From MSPOR6 sp964652195 (GTDB lineage: Bacteria; Poribacteria; WGA-4E; WGA-3G), in assembly GCA_964652195.1 (NCBI GenBank), contig CAZZBB010000037.1:1-64000 (forward strand): a DNA stretch of 64,000 nt. The letters run 5' to 3'. The position numbers and the translations under genes are program-made. The notes beneath the pieces were generated by a model. That model was not told the origin of the DNA. It saw nothing but the letters and a program-made list of their open reading frames with translations, and searched no databases. Below, piece after piece: positions 8,088-18,130 of this stretch (position 1 is its first letter; the number at the start of each line of letters is the position of its first letter).

Positions 8088-9425
8088 ATGGCACAACTCA
8101 TAAAACCACGTGTACCCAGAGGAATGCGTGATATCCTACCTGAACAGATGATTCGTAGGCAGTATGTGATAGATGTTATTCGTGAAGTATTTGAAGAATT
8201 CGGTTTTGAACCGTTACAAACACCCGCTATGGAATTATCTGAAGTCCTTACAGGGAAATACGGTCCAGATGCAGAGAAACTCATCTATCAAGCGGGACAT
8301 ACTGGTGGTAAGGAAGATATTTCTCTTAGGTATGATCTTTCTGTGCCTTTATGTAGAGTGGTTGCAATGTACCCCCAACTTCCCAAACCATTTAAAAGGT
8401 ATCAAATTGATCCTGTATGGCGTGCTGAACGTCCACAAAAAGGTCGTTACCGTCAGTTCTTCCAATGTGATGCAGATACCGTAGGCAGTGATAGCATGTT
8501 AGCAGATGCTGAAAATGTCAATCTGGTCTATCAAGTGCTTTCACGACTTGGGTTTAAACAATTTGAGATAAATATTAATGAGAGAAAATTGATAACGGGG
8601 ATTGGACAATTCGCCGGCGTTCCAACAGAACAGTTAGGTGGACTTTACCGCTCAATAGACAAATTGGATAAGATAGGATTAGAAGGGGTCACATCAGAAT
8701 TACGAGAAAATATTATCCCTGAAGATGCCATCGGAAAATTACTCACACTCCTACAGATTGAAGGGGATGCAGAGACAATTCTTTTTGAATTGACTCAACA
8801 ACTCAACGATTTTGAAACAGCCTGTGAAGGCATTTCAAATTTGAAAAAGTTAATAGATTATATTTCGATACTCGGTGTACCAAAAGGTTTTTATCGAGTG
8901 AATGTAGCAATGGTTCGAGGTTTGGAATACTATACAGGTCCCATATATGAAACAGTTGTTAAAGAACCGAAAATTGGTAGTTTTACTGGTGGTGGTAGAT
9001 ATGATGAATTGATTGGTAGTTTTAGTAAACAGAGTTTTCCTGCTACAGGAACAAGTTTCGGTATAGAACGGATTATTGATGTCATGGAAGAATTCGATAT
9101 GTTTCCATCAACCGTTGCTAAAACAGTGACACAGGTATTAATGACTGTTTTTGATGATGATCTGATGAAAGAATCCCTAAAATTAGCAACACAATTACGA
9201 CAAGGAGGAATTCGGACAGAAGTCTATTTCCGTCCAGGGAAAATTAGCACACAACTGAAATATGCAGACTCAAAGGGTACTCCTTTTGCAGTAATATTAG
9301 GATCTGATGAGTTAGAAGCTGGAAAAGCTGCTGTACGGGAACTTGCAAGTAGAGAACAGAAAGATGTTCCTTTAGAAGACTTAGTAGACTATATTAATTC
9401 GATGATATATAATGGTACAAATTAA
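8088..9425 (+). CDS. hisS: Histidyl-tRNA synthetase
   Basis: 445 residues. Charges tRNA-His. Class II motifs are intact: RYDLSVPLCR (81-90), motif 2 WRAERPQKGRYRQF (111-124), VRGLEYYTGP, GGGRYDELIGSF and motif 3 FGIERIIDVM. The final ~95 residues form an HGTP anticodon-binding domain. The KEDISLRYDLSVP segment is closer to the eukaryote-like HisRS style than to E. coli HisS. AAGGAG precedes the start. Sitting behind hisZ and hisG places charging and synthesis of histidine under one leader, so the attenuator, if real, would sense the product of this enzyme. Confidence 0.92.
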   Translation: MAQLIKPRVPRGMRDILPEQMIRRQYVIDVIREVFEEFGFEPLQTPAMELSEVLTGKYGPDAEKLIYQAGHTGGKEDISLRYDLSVPLCRVVAMYPQLPKPFKRYQIDPVWRAERPQKGRYRQFFQCDADTVGSDSMLADAENVNLVYQVLSRLGFKQFEININERKLITGIGQFAGVPTEQLGGLYRSIDKLDKIGLEGVTSELRENIIPEDAIGKLLTLLQIEGDAETILFELTQQLNDFETACEGISNLKKLIDYISILGVPKGFYRVNVAMVRGLEYYTGPIYETVVKEPKIGSFTGGGRYDELIGSFSKQSFPATGTSFGIERIIDVMEEFDMFPSTVAKTVTQVLMTVFDDDLMKESLKLATQLRQGGIRTEVYFRPGKISTQLKYADSKGTPFAVILGSDELEAGKAAVRELASREQKDVPLEDLVDYINSMIYNGTN

Positions 9426-9472
9426 GTGTAAATCCGTATAAATGAATTAGAACTGCCATCATACCTTATACA

Positions 9473-10642
9473 ATGTTCTCAAACAAACGTTCCCGTATAA
9501 TATGGGGCTGTATTTCACTTGGCTTCATTGTTCAGATTGTATACCTTTCCTTTGTTGGGTGTAGTCACACTAATCCGTATTATCATCCAGATATATCGTT
9601 AGATGCGAAAACCGAAGATCTAACGAATTCCTCCATACTATATCGCATTATACTAATTGGAGATGCAGGACAACCCAAACCTGATGAACCTGTATTGGAA
9701 ACACTTAAGAATTGGTCAGCAAAAGAATCAGATAGAACTACTGTTGTATTCTTAGGTGATAACATGTATCCTGAAGGGATGACAGAAGAAAGGCAGGACG
9801 AGGTCGAAGAAAAATTAATGCCTCAATTAAATGTAATTACAACCTCCAAAGTCCATGGCTTATTTATACCCGGTAATCATGATTGGGCAAATGGTAGAGA
9901 TAAGGGGTATCAAGCAATTCTTGAACAACAGAAATTTATTAATAACATACTATCTCAAAAACCGAACTTTTTACCCAAAAACGGATCTCCCGGTCCTGTT
10001 TCAGTTGACCTTCCAGAATCTGCCCCTGTTCTACGTTTAATTGTCTTGGATACGCAATGGTGGCTACAGGAAAATCCTCATTCAAGTGAATCACCTAAGA
10101 CAGTCATGTCAGAACTTAGGAAATTACTAAAGACAGATTTACCGATTATTGTTGTAGGACATCATCCGATTGAGAGTTATGGTCCCCATGGTGGTTTCTT
10201 CGATTGGAAAGATCACATTTTCCCTGGCAGAATGTATAAGAAATGGCTATGGTTTCCGATTCCAATTGTTGGATCAATATTCCCATTATCTCGTTGGTAT
10301 ATAGTTGACAATCCTCAAGATTTAAATGGTAGAGAATATAAAGAGTTGGTTAAACAGTTTAAACATGCATTCACAGAATCCAATCAGACTTCACTCTCAA
10401 TATATGCCTCTGGTCATGATCATTCTCTACAAGTACTTAAAAGTGATGTTACAGATTATTTACTTATAAGTGGTCTTGGATCCAGTGAAAAAGCATCACC
10501 AGTTTCCCATGATGATAATACACTATTTGCCCATCAACACACCGGTTTTATGTCTATAGATTTTCTGAAGGACGGGAGAATCCTCTTAAGGGTTGTCGAA
10601 CCAATTGGTGAGAAAGTCGTATTTCATCATTGGTTAAAATAA
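9473..10642 (+). CDS. Exported calcineurin-like metallophosphoesterase
   Basis: 389 residues. A hydrophobic N-terminus (about 9-28) ends in SFVGC, possibly a relaxed lipobox with Cys30. Dimetal phosphoesterase motifs are complete and in order: GDAGQ (63-67), GDN (95-97), GNHDW (134-138), VVGHHPIESYG and SGHDHSLQ. This arrangement resembles purple acid / tartrate-resistant phosphatases acting outside the cytoplasm. The substrate is unknown. It starts 47 bases after hisS without a strong ribosome site and may be read through from the his operon or have its own promoter. Confidence 0.8.
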   Translation: MFSNKRSRIIWGCISLGFIVQIVYLSFVGCSHTNPYYHPDISLDAKTEDLTNSSILYRIILIGDAGQPKPDEPVLETLKNWSAKESDRTTVVFLGDNMYPEGMTEERQDEVEEKLMPQLNVITTSKVHGLFIPGNHDWANGRDKGYQAILEQQKFINNILSQKPNFLPKNGSPGPVSVDLPESAPVLRLIVLDTQWWLQENPHSSESPKTVMSELRKLLKTDLPIIVVGHHPIESYGPHGGFFDWKDHIFPGRMYKKWLWFPIPIVGSIFPLSRWYIVDNPQDLNGREYKELVKQFKHAFTESNQTSLSIYASGHDHSLQVLKSDVTDYLLISGLGSSEKASPVSHDDNTLFAHQHTGFMSIDFLKDGRILLRVVEPIGEKVVFHHWLK

Positions 10643-11843
10643 CCTAAGTTATTGTATTCTAATGCATTATAACTTACTATAACGTTAATTAATTTTGTGT
10701 GTAAATCTCCTTTCAAGCGTTTCGATTCATAGTTATAGTATGTGTCGAAAAACGGGAAAATGTTACACTTTTTGTCACATCGTGTGTCATTTATTTTCGG
10801 TATAATTATGGCTTTCCTTCCTGTACTGGACTGGGTTTATCTCCTTAAATATTGAAAAAAGTAAAATTTCAAATATTCTCATTTTTGTGTCATTTCTCCG
10901 ATCTTTGTTATTTATTTAATTTTTCACACATGTTAATATTTAACTGGTTGACAGTTAATGAAATTTCAGGACAATGATTTACTGGATATATCACTGTTTT
11001 TACTTCAGTTATATGTATACCTTTTCTGATACAGAATGAGTTGGGTTTAAATAAGTAAGTCCCGATATGGTGACTTTTTTGATGCATATTTTTCATTATT
11101 TTATATCCACTTTTAAGAATCTCTGTCCTGTGTTCTGAAATTCGGGGATTCACGGTTATGCTCGATTTTTAGTTTTTCAAGTTTTTCAAGTCGTATTTAA
11201 AAAAAATCGAATTTTAAGTACCTTGTCGTTAGTCTGGGACTGTGTTCATAGCCAATGACCAAAATCAGGTGAATTTATTAAAATTAGAAAAACTTGAAAA
11301 CTGTGTTCTTGGGTTAATCTGCTATAAACGGAGTATGGTAAAGGAATTGTACAGCATTGCTGGATATTTATCAGTTTAGATTTAATATTATCCTTATTCA
11401 TAACATAATAACCCTTTAATTGGTATATATCCTATTCTACACAAATCTATTCTAACATATATATAAGAGTTTTGCAACTTTATTTTTCACATATGTGATT
11501 TTAGATGTAGGTTTTTATATTTTTCTTCAAAATTTTTCTTTTACTTTTATGTAAATGTCAGGTTTCTCTGGTGAAGTATTCTGAATCGTCAAATCAACAG
11601 CCAAAGTCGTTTAATCAGCATGAATGATAACAACTTTTTCTACTATTGTCTTAATAAAATCTCAAAAGTGTCCAAACTATAGTATTATTTACAAGTATTA
11701 ACATAATGCACTTTGTTGGAGGGATTCCAATCCCGAATTTAACTTTATCATTTTTTAGGATCATAACATTCTTTTAAACTAATTTTGAAAATAGATTGTC
11801 TAAACATTGTAATGAATTCGGAAAATACATTTTGGAGAGGATT
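10643..11843. other. Large gene-free AT-rich gap
   Basis: About 1.2 kb with no convincing gene; the frames that exist are short and lack family signatures. It holds one copy of a diverged repeat (10742-10900) shared with the gap at 41.5 kb, a small palindrome GGGATTCCAATCCC (11721-11734), and runs of A/T. It may be decayed sequence or hold an unrecognised RNA. Confidence 0.5.
10742..10900 (+). repeat. Diverged intergenic repeat, copy 1
   Basis: The core at 10754-10790 matches 41493-41530 at 33 of 38 aligned positions, including an unbroken shared GTTACACTTTTTG. Weaker similarity continues downstream: a CCTGT...GACT...CTCC block and a TTTTGTGT...TTTGTTAT block, in the same order and strand. 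No coding potential is seen. Confidence 0.5.
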
Positions 11844-12617
11844 ATGTTAACGCAGAAACAGAAATTAGAATTTCATGAAAATGGGTATATTACAGTACCT
11901 GGTGCAGTACCAAAGCTAATGGTTGATTCCGCTCGTAAATTAATTAACCACTCAATAGGCTCAGTTGGTATGCATGAAGGTGACTTAGAAAAGTTCAGAG
12001 CGCAATCTTATTGCAATGAGATACAAAATGCCCCTCAAATAGTAGATATATATCGCAAAACACCCGTACAAAATATCGCTGAATCTTTATTAGGTGAAGG
12101 AAATGTGCAAACACCAGGATCTGGACAGATTGCATTGAGATTTCCAATGCCGTTGGAGCGTGATCCAAATACACCAAATGGACATCTGGATGGATTGGGA
12201 AGTGGATCTAACGGAATGCCAAAAGGTGTTTACAAACGTGGATTTTCTGCATTAGCGGTTGTATATCTTGCAGATGTACCAGAAACGAATAGCGGCAACT
12301 TTACTGTATGGCCTAAATCACATACATTCTTTGCAGACTATTTCGAGAAGGAAGGACATGAGGTCTTGGCAAATGGTATGCCGCGCCCTGACCTACCAGA
12401 AGGTCCGACTCAGATTACTGGCAATGCTGGAGATGTGGTATTAACTCATCATCAGGTTGTCCATTCTGCTGCACAAAATGCATCCGCTGACATTAGATAT
12501 GCTGTTATATTTCGTCTTCGACATGTCGACTGTAATGAAAATGGATACGATTGTTATACAGATATCTGGCGAGAATATCCTGGGATTCAAGAAGTAATAG
12601 AATCAAACAACGAGTAA
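11844..12617 (+). CDS. Phytanoyl-CoA dioxygenase (PhyH) family protein
   Basis: 257 residues from ATG 11844, chosen because GGAG at 11834-11837 is spaced 6 bases from it; an upstream TTG at 11796 has no such site. Fe(II)/2-oxoglutarate oxygenase fold: metal ligands H114-L-D116 and H207 (QVVHSAAQN), with R218 for 2-oxoglutarate. The N-terminal pattern LEFHENGYITVPG is typical of PhyH. The substrate cannot be told from sequence. It is convergent with the LamG pair and opens a block with three more PhyH genes. Confidence 0.82.
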   Translation: MLTQKQKLEFHENGYITVPGAVPKLMVDSARKLINHSIGSVGMHEGDLEKFRAQSYCNEIQNAPQIVDIYRKTPVQNIAESLLGEGNVQTPGSGQIALRFPMPLERDPNTPNGHLDGLGSGSNGMPKGVYKRGFSALAVVYLADVPETNSGNFTVWPKSHTFFADYFEKEGHEVLANGMPRPDLPEGPTQITGNAGDVVLTHHQVVHSAAQNASADIRYAVIFRLRHVDCNENGYDCYTDIWREYPGIQEVIESNNE

Positions 12618-12664
12618 ACTGGCATTGTATTGAAAAGTAATGAAAAATAACTTAACCGCTTTCT

Positions 12665-13480
12665 CTACTTCAATCTCTTGATATTACCCCAGGCAGTAGT
12701 CAGTTTATTATATGGTTCAACGTGGAACGGATTCGCATTTAAGTTCGCTATGTTTTCCACTTCTTTATCAGTTAATGCCCGATGTAACATAATATACTCA
12801 TCCATCAAACCCTTAAATGGAAAATTCGTTGGACCCCGTGGTCCATTAAAATTTGGTGCTTCAGATCCGACACCTATAAAACCAAAACGTTGTTCTTTTG
12901 GACCGATAAATTCCCCATGTGCAGCTTCTTCAGCATCTAATTTACCATCAACGAAGATCCGCTTTTTTTCCCCATCAAAAGTAACGACTATATGGTGCCA
13001 TTCATCATCTGTTACTTCAGTATTCCCATGCCAATCAGTAATTGGACAACAAAGATCAAAGGCAACAAACGTTTCATTACCTAATTGGTCATCTCCTACG
13101 CCAAATCGAAAAAATTCACTACGATCCCAAGATGAAATTAACCCTTTTTGTGCTGTTTTAACCCACACCGATATACTCAATTCAGGAATACCTGCAGAAT
13201 ATTCCACATTTCGAACTGCGATATATTGTCCACCTAAACCGGGGAATTCTACGGCTTCATTGACCTTTCCTTCAACATTCTTAATATTAAAACCTTGAAT
13301 AAATCCGTGATTTTCATTCCCAGATAAATCTAAGTAATCCGTATCGGTACGTGTATCTGCATCAAAACTATAGTAAACAATCAAGTCTTTCGTATTAAGA
13401 TTCTTACCATAGGCACACAATGGTAACACCATCAATATAAGCAATAAATGAAAATTTACGTAAATTAAGGATTTTCCCAT
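12665..13480 (-). CDS. Secreted LamG (concanavalin A-like) domain protein
   Basis: 271 residues. Signal peptide at about 1-25, then one LamG/ConA-like jelly roll: VYYSFDADT, DLSGNENHGF, ELSISVWVKTAQ, DDEWHHIVVTFDG, IFVDGKLD, FKGLMDEYIMLHRALTDKEV. It ends with a short basic tail, EPYNKLTTAWGNIKRLK, shared with two other LamG proteins here. It is a tandem paralogue of the next gene (12-base gap, AAGGAG before the start). Likely binds glycans outside the cell; no catalytic domain is visible. Confidence 0.8.
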   Translation of the reverse strand: MGKSLIYVNFHLLLILMVLPLCAYGKNLNTKDLIVYYSFDADTRTDTDYLDLSGNENHGFIQGFNIKNVEGKVNEAVEFPGLGGQYIAVRNVEYSAGIPELSISVWVKTAQKGLISSWDRSEFFRFGVGDDQLGNETFVAFDLCCPITDWHGNTEVTDDEWHHIVVTFDGEKKRIFVDGKLDAEEAAHGEFIGPKEQRFGFIGVGSEAPNFNGPRGPTNFPFKGLMDEYIMLHRALTDKEVENIANLNANPFHVEPYNKLTTAWGNIKRLK

Positions 13481-13492
13481 TTCACAACTCCT

Positions 13493-14314
13493 TTAGTAGT
13501 ACTTCTTAATGTTTGCCCATTTAGTACTCAATTTATCCTGAGGATCAACGTCAAATGGTTCTTCAGGTGCATTGGCAAGATGTTTAATTTCTTCATGAGT
13601 TAGTGATCGATGAAAATAAAGAAATTCGTCCATTAGACCTTTAAATGCCCATCCAGTCGGTCCTGTATTTCCATTAAAAATATCTGCTTCAGAACCGACA
13701 CCAATGAAACCGAATCTTTTTCCTTTGGGGCCAATCATTTTATTTTTTGTTTCTGTACGTGCTTCAACATCCAAATCTCCATCAACATAGACTCGTCTCA
13801 TTTCTGCATCAAATGTAACAGCAACATGGTGCCATTTATCATCTGTAACCTTTATCTTACCGTGCCAATCAGCAATTGGACAACATACATCAAATGCTAC
13901 GAATGTTGTATTACCGAGAACTGCATCTCCAGCGGCAAAACGAAAGTATTCGCTCCTATCCCAGGATGCTATCATTCCCCTTTGTGCTGTCTTAATCCAT
14001 ACTGCAATTGTAAGTTCTGGTATACCTTCTGTATAATGAACATTCCTTACTGAGATATATTCTGTACCTGCCCCAGGAAACTCCATACACTCATTTACTT
14101 TACCATCTACAATTTTGAGATTTATCCCATAAAGAAACCCATGATTTTCGTTCTTTGATTGATCCAATACATCTTCATCTGTAATTGTATCAGCATCGAA
14201 ACTATAATAGAAAACAAGTTCTGCTTTGTCAACATTAGATCCATAGGTAGTTGACGTTATGAGAACCAGAAATATCGTAAACAATTGTACTATAAAAATC
14301 ATGTATGTTCTCAT
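13493..14314 (-). CDS. Secreted LamG (concanavalin A-like) domain protein, tandem paralogue
   Basis: 273 residues, colinear with the downstream copy throughout, including signal peptide, VFYYSFDADT, KTAQRGMIASWDRSEYFRF, the paired cysteines FDVCCPIADWHG and the tail PQDKLSTKWANIKKYY. AGGAGG lies 6 bases before the ATG. The two form a short operon and clearly arose by duplication. Shared Cys-Cys in both copies may form a disulfide. Role inferred as carbohydrate binding at the cell surface. Confidence 0.8.
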   Translation of the reverse strand: MRTYMIFIVQLFTIFLVLITSTTYGSNVDKAELVFYYSFDADTITDEDVLDQSKNENHGFLYGINLKIVDGKVNECMEFPGAGTEYISVRNVHYTEGIPELTIAVWIKTAQRGMIASWDRSEYFRFAAGDAVLGNTTFVAFDVCCPIADWHGKIKVTDDKWHHVAVTFDAEMRRVYVDGDLDVEARTETKNKMIGPKGKRFGFIGVGSEADIFNGNTGPTGWAFKGLMDEFLYFHRSLTHEEIKHLANAPEEPFDVDPQDKLSTKWANIKKYY

Positions 14315-14363
14315 TGTAAGCCCTCCTATTGTAGTAAGACTTTTCTTTAATTATTATTGCAAT

Positions 14364-15197
14364 TTAAGAATAACCTCCTATTCCTAACAACATCCGTTCT
14401 TCCATATCACCTCGTTCAAGGAATTCCTTTGTTAATCCGTCTTCTGGTGGTTTACCCCCATGTGGTGATTTACGTAACCATGTTGGTGTATAACCGAGAA
14501 TCAACATTCTACGTTTTGTCTTCAAGGTAGGTAATGCCCGATGCCAAAGGTTACCGTGAATGAGTACTGCGCTACCTGCTTTAAGTTGCAATTGTACTTC
14601 TCCTTCTATAGGTTCATAAGTATTAGGGGTAGCTTTATCGAGCCAATTATGTGAACCCGGTACAACAACAACATTTCCGGTGTTTTCGTTAATATCATCG
14701 AGATAGATTAAACAGTCTATACAATGTGGTCTTGAAAACCATGGTGGAATTGGGTTTGAAACAACTCTCATATGTTGGTGCCAAGGTGTCTGGTGTTGTC
14801 TGTTCTCACCAGGATATGTTATACGAGCACTTAGTCCGCGTAACCGAACAAGCGGTCCCATCATGGCACGAGCAATTGAGAGAATTGGTTGGAATTTAAG
14901 CAAATCTAAAAACACCTGGTCTTTATCCATCAGATGTCGTGGTACAAAACCCCATCCAGTTTTAGATCTTATAGCACTATTCCGCTTTTCTGATTCTCTA
15001 TCCTCTAATCGATCAAGAGCATTTCTTAGTTCTTCAAGTGATCCTCCTTGAAATAGTGTCTCTCGGATAAGAAAACCTGATTCTGCAAATGACTGTAGTT
15101 CTTCTGGAGTCGCATGAACATCAACATCCCAATTTGTTCCAGTTTCATTCGGATTATGATCATTGAGAACTTTATATTGAATGGTATGTTTGTCCAT
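14364..15197 (-). CDS. PhyH-family dioxygenase with H-x-H in place of H-x-D
   Basis: 277 residues from ATG 15197 (an alternative TTG lies at 15203). PhyH fold with TPWHQHMR, a PGSHNWL strand, LWHRALPT and RRMLILGY. By position the metal ligands would be H140, H142 and H219, with R229 or R230 binding the co-substrate. In the family the second ligand is normally Asp (or Gly/Ala in related halogenases), so the His at 142 is odd; I confirmed it in the DNA (CAC CAA CAT). Either a three-His iron site or an altered activity. It sits 25 bases downstream of another PhyH gene on the same strand, probably cotranscribed. Confidence 0.8.
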   Translation of the reverse strand: MDKHTIQYKVLNDHNPNETGTNWDVDVHATPEELQSFAESGFLIRETLFQGGSLEELRNALDRLEDRESEKRNSAIRSKTGWGFVPRHLMDKDQVFLDLLKFQPILSIARAMMGPLVRLRGLSARITYPGENRQHQTPWHQHMRVVSNPIPPWFSRPHCIDCLIYLDDINENTGNVVVVPGSHNWLDKATPNTYEPIEGEVQLQLKAGSAVLIHGNLWHRALPTLKTKRRMLILGYTPTWLRKSPHGGKPPEDGLTKEFLERGDMEERMLLGIGGYS

Positions 15198-15222
15198 AAT
15201 CAACTCACAATCTCAGCATATC

Positions 15223-16011
15223 TTACGGTTGTAAAAGCTCACCTGGAATACGTGAACCGGGATAGTTTCCATTCTCATCTCTATTTGCTATAATTTCAGG
15301 AATCTCTTTAACCCAATATTCTGGAACAGTATTTGGTCTACTATGCCATGCTAAGATCAATGTTCTACGGGTATCAGTAAGATTATTATGTGCAGCATGT
15401 AACAACCGTGCATCAGCCATAACTAAAGAACCTGCTTTCGCACATATATCAACTTGATCTGGGTGATTACAAAACATAATAGGATGATCTTCTTCAATAA
15501 ACCGAGCCCCCTGTTCATGGGCTGGTACAAGTTGGTTATGTAGATCAATCCTTTTTAGATGGGTACCGGGAATCACTTTTAAACACCCATTTTCTCGAGA
15601 TGTGTCGGACAAATAATAATTTAGAAAAATTGTCTGCGGCCACGGTGTACAACTGAGTGGATCATTCCAACGCATCCAATCTTGGTGCCAATAAAGTGGA
15701 GGTCCACCTGCCTCTTTTGTTAGAATGATAATACCCCCTGATGCAGCAAAATCACCAAAACCGAGTTCTTCAAGGGCATCACGAGATGGTTTCCATTCTA
15801 ATAATCTTTGAATATACGGATTTTCTGCTCCATGTACATTAACATGCTGTCCTTGGTATACCATTTCTGCTGGTTCTGTATGTTCTGCAATTAATCTCTC
15901 TGATTCATCGTGCAGCTCTTGTAAGAATTCATCAGATAGAACATCTTCAACAACACAGAAACCATCACGTAGCATCTGTTCACGTTTTTCTATAGCAACT
16001 TCAGGTGTCAT
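15223..16011 (-). CDS. PhyH-family dioxygenase
   Basis: 262 residues with all expected residues: H109-Q-D111 (YWHQDWMRW), H205 (LLHAAHNN) and R215/R216. The N-terminus REQMLRDGFCVVEDVLSDE is the usual PhyH start. AAGGAG is 7 bases before the ATG. Family members hydroxylate small molecules or lipid-derived substrates using Fe(II) and 2-oxoglutarate; this substrate is unknown. Divergent from the next PhyH gene across 281 bases. Confidence 0.85.
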   Translation of the reverse strand: MTPEVAIEKREQMLRDGFCVVEDVLSDEFLQELHDESERLIAEHTEPAEMVYQGQHVNVHGAENPYIQRLLEWKPSRDALEELGFGDFAASGGIIILTKEAGGPPLYWHQDWMRWNDPLSCTPWPQTIFLNYYLSDTSRENGCLKVIPGTHLKRIDLHNQLVPAHEQGARFIEEDHPIMFCNHPDQVDICAKAGSLVMADARLLHAAHNNLTDTRRTLILAWHSRPNTVPEYWVKEIPEIIANRDENGNYPGSRIPGELLQP

Positions 16012-16206
16012 TCAATTGCTCCTTCCCACTAAATAATTGTAAATTTTACATAAAACAAAATGTTATTACAACATAAAATTGTAAAAATTAACCAATAATT
16101 CAACATCATTCATATTCTTCCTGTATGTAATAGAATCTTTCATTTCAAGAATAGAAGTGATTATAGATTCCTTGGCACTTTATATTTTGAATAAACATTG
16201 TCATCG

Positions 16207-16235
16207 TTGACACAGTTATATCTTAATGATATACT
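16207..16235 (+). promoter_or_regulatory. Sigma70-type promoter upstream of a PhyH gene
   Basis: TTGACA (16207-16212), 17 bases, TATACT (16230-16235). Predicted start near 16242, about 50 bases before the PhyH start codon at 16293. The rest of the 281-base divergent gap shows no other clear signal. Confidence 0.65.
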
Positions 16236-16292
16236 CTCTGAAAAGAGACAAGAGGAAAGGTCAGTTAACCCATAACAGGAATAGGAATAGTT

Positions 16293-17105
16293 ATGTGTAA
16301 AGGAACAACTGTAAATATCCCAAAACTTGAAATTTCAGATCAAGAACGAATTGGAAATTACTTATCTCAAGATTCAATTGATGCAGGTTTACGTCTTTTA
16401 CGTGAAGCGGGATTAGTTGTCATTGAAAATGTACTTCCACGAGAATGGATAGAGGAAGTTAATGCTGCTATGCAGGCTGTTATGGATGGAGAGAATGAAG
16501 ATGAGAACGGTGTAAATCCTATGCTTAAGATGCCGTTTATGGATTCTCGTATCATCAGTAACCCTTTTTCAATGGCAATAATGAAGGCAGCTATGGGAGA
16601 GCAGTTTTTCGCCTATTTACCCTATGGTTGCAATTCAACTTCTCCTGGTAATGAGATACAGTGGATTCATAGAGATTCTGGTCAACTCTTCCCAGAATTA
16701 TCATTCGCTTTACCTGTAACAACAATCGTAGTAAATATTCCACTAACAGATTTTACAGTGGAGAACGGGGCAACTGAAGTTTGGCCAGGATCACATCTTA
16801 TTATAGATGATGATGTACGGAATACACCTTACCATGTATGTGATGAAGCACGGGCAGCACAACATCCTTCATTTCAGTTAACCATGCCTGCGGGGTCGGT
16901 TGTTGTCAGAGATATGCGATGTTGGCACAGAGCAATGCCGAATACTACAGATTCTCCAAGACATATGTTGGCATTAGTTTATTTTAGAAGATTCCATCAC
17001 TCACCAAATGCTCCCGGTATATTTAATGCCCGGATTCCAGAAGAAATTTGGTCAACAATGTCAGAAGAAACACAATCGGTATACCGTTTTCAAGCACACG
17101 ATTAG
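16293..17105 (+). CDS. PhyH-family dioxygenase
   Basis: 270 residues. Metal ligands H126-R-D128 (WIHRDSG) and H212 (CWHRAMPNT), 2-oxoglutarate Arg R223. The strand VENGATEVWPGSHLI is typical of the family. It is followed after 23 bases by a GH43-like gene on the same strand, so the pair probably share the promoter at 16207-16235. The substrate is unknown; co-transcription with a glycosidase-type propeller hints at sugar-related chemistry, which is inference. Confidence 0.83.
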   Translation: MCKGTTVNIPKLEISDQERIGNYLSQDSIDAGLRLLREAGLVVIENVLPREWIEEVNAAMQAVMDGENEDENGVNPMLKMPFMDSRIISNPFSMAIMKAAMGEQFFAYLPYGCNSTSPGNEIQWIHRDSGQLFPELSFALPVTTIVVNIPLTDFTVENGATEVWPGSHLIIDDDVRNTPYHVCDEARAAQHPSFQLTMPAGSVVVRDMRCWHRAMPNTTDSPRHMLALVYFRRFHHSPNAPGIFNARIPEEIWSTMSEETQSVYRFQAHD

Positions 17106-17128
17106 TTATTTCAAATTAAAGGAAATTA

Positions 17129-18013
17129 ATGGAACGTACACTTCTCATTCATCCAGATATGCCGTATATAGAAAATGAACACGGATTTCCAAATATTAAT
17201 GGTCCTTCCCTTGTTCGTGTACCTGACTGGGTTGAAAACCCATTAGGAAAATACTATCTATATTTTGCACATCATCGTGGTTCTTATATACGATTAGCTT
17301 ATGCAGATGATATTATTGGACCGTATACTGTATATCCTGGTGGCGCACTCCATAGGGATAACACCGTCTTCAAAGGTTGTGATCATATTGCATCCCCAGA
17401 TGTACATATAGACGAGGATAACAAGAAATACATTATGTACTTTCATGGAAATTACCGGGGTGGTCAAGCCACATGTTGGGCAACATCAGAGAATGGATTG
17501 GATTTCTCTGCATCCCAATCCTTAGAAAAGCAACAAGGTCCATATTTTAAGGTGTTTTGGTGGAACGATACAATATATGCTACAAATCACAACTTGCTTA
17601 ACCGTGGTAAAACAGCAGAATGGACGACTGTTTTTGAAAGACGCGAAACACCTCTATTCATTGGAAAAGGAAGGGATGGAACTCCGCGGCATACAGCCAA
17701 CTATCTTGACAGAGATACTTTGACAGTATACTATTCTCTCTATGGAGACACACCTGAACGAATACTGAAAAGCACTGTAGAACTTACAGAAGATTGGAAT
17801 GACTGGACCCCATCTCCACCAATTGAGGTTATAGCACCCAAATATGATTTTGAAGGTGTTGATATACCCATTGTCCCATCCACTAACGGATTGGATAGAG
17901 AACGGGTGCATCAACTGAGAGATCCGGATATCTTTAGTGATAATGGCGAAACGTGGCTTTTGTATTCTGTAGCGGGAGAACAAGGTATCGCAATTACAAA
18001 ATTGTCTGAATAA
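17129..18013 (+). CDS. Glycosyl hydrolase family 43/32-like five-bladed propeller protein
   Basis: 294 residues without signal peptide. The repeated pattern of W/Y-rich strands (NPLGKYYLYFAHHRGSYIRL, DVHIDEDNKKYIMYFHG, LRDPDIFSDNGETWLLYSVA) is that of GH43/GH32/GH117-like beta-propellers. The acidic catalytic residues cannot be assigned with confidence. It sits directly behind a PhyH gene and is convergent with the cysteine desulfurase. It may be a cytoplasmic glycosidase or a non-catalytic relative. Confidence 0.65.
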   Translation: MERTLLIHPDMPYIENEHGFPNINGPSLVRVPDWVENPLGKYYLYFAHHRGSYIRLAYADDIIGPYTVYPGGALHRDNTVFKGCDHIASPDVHIDEDNKKYIMYFHGNYRGGQATCWATSENGLDFSASQSLEKQQGPYFKVFWWNDTIYATNHNLLNRGKTAEWTTVFERRETPLFIGKGRDGTPRHTANYLDRDTLTVYYSLYGDTPERILKSTVELTEDWNDWTPSPPIEVIAPKYDFEGVDIPIVPSTNGLDRERVHQLRDPDIFSDNGETWLLYSVAGEQGIAITKLSE

Positions 18014-18130
18014 AAAATGATTTACATATCAAATTCCACAAATCAATACAAATTCTGTAGATGTTTGATATTCAACAGAACCAAATTTTCAAATAACGAT
18101 ATATATTTGAGATATTGTGATAAATCCATT

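Noticed and set aside
10908..11153. An 81-residue minus-strand frame in the large gene-free gap
   Set aside because: No ribosome site, no recognisable motif, composition like the surrounding AT-rich DNA.
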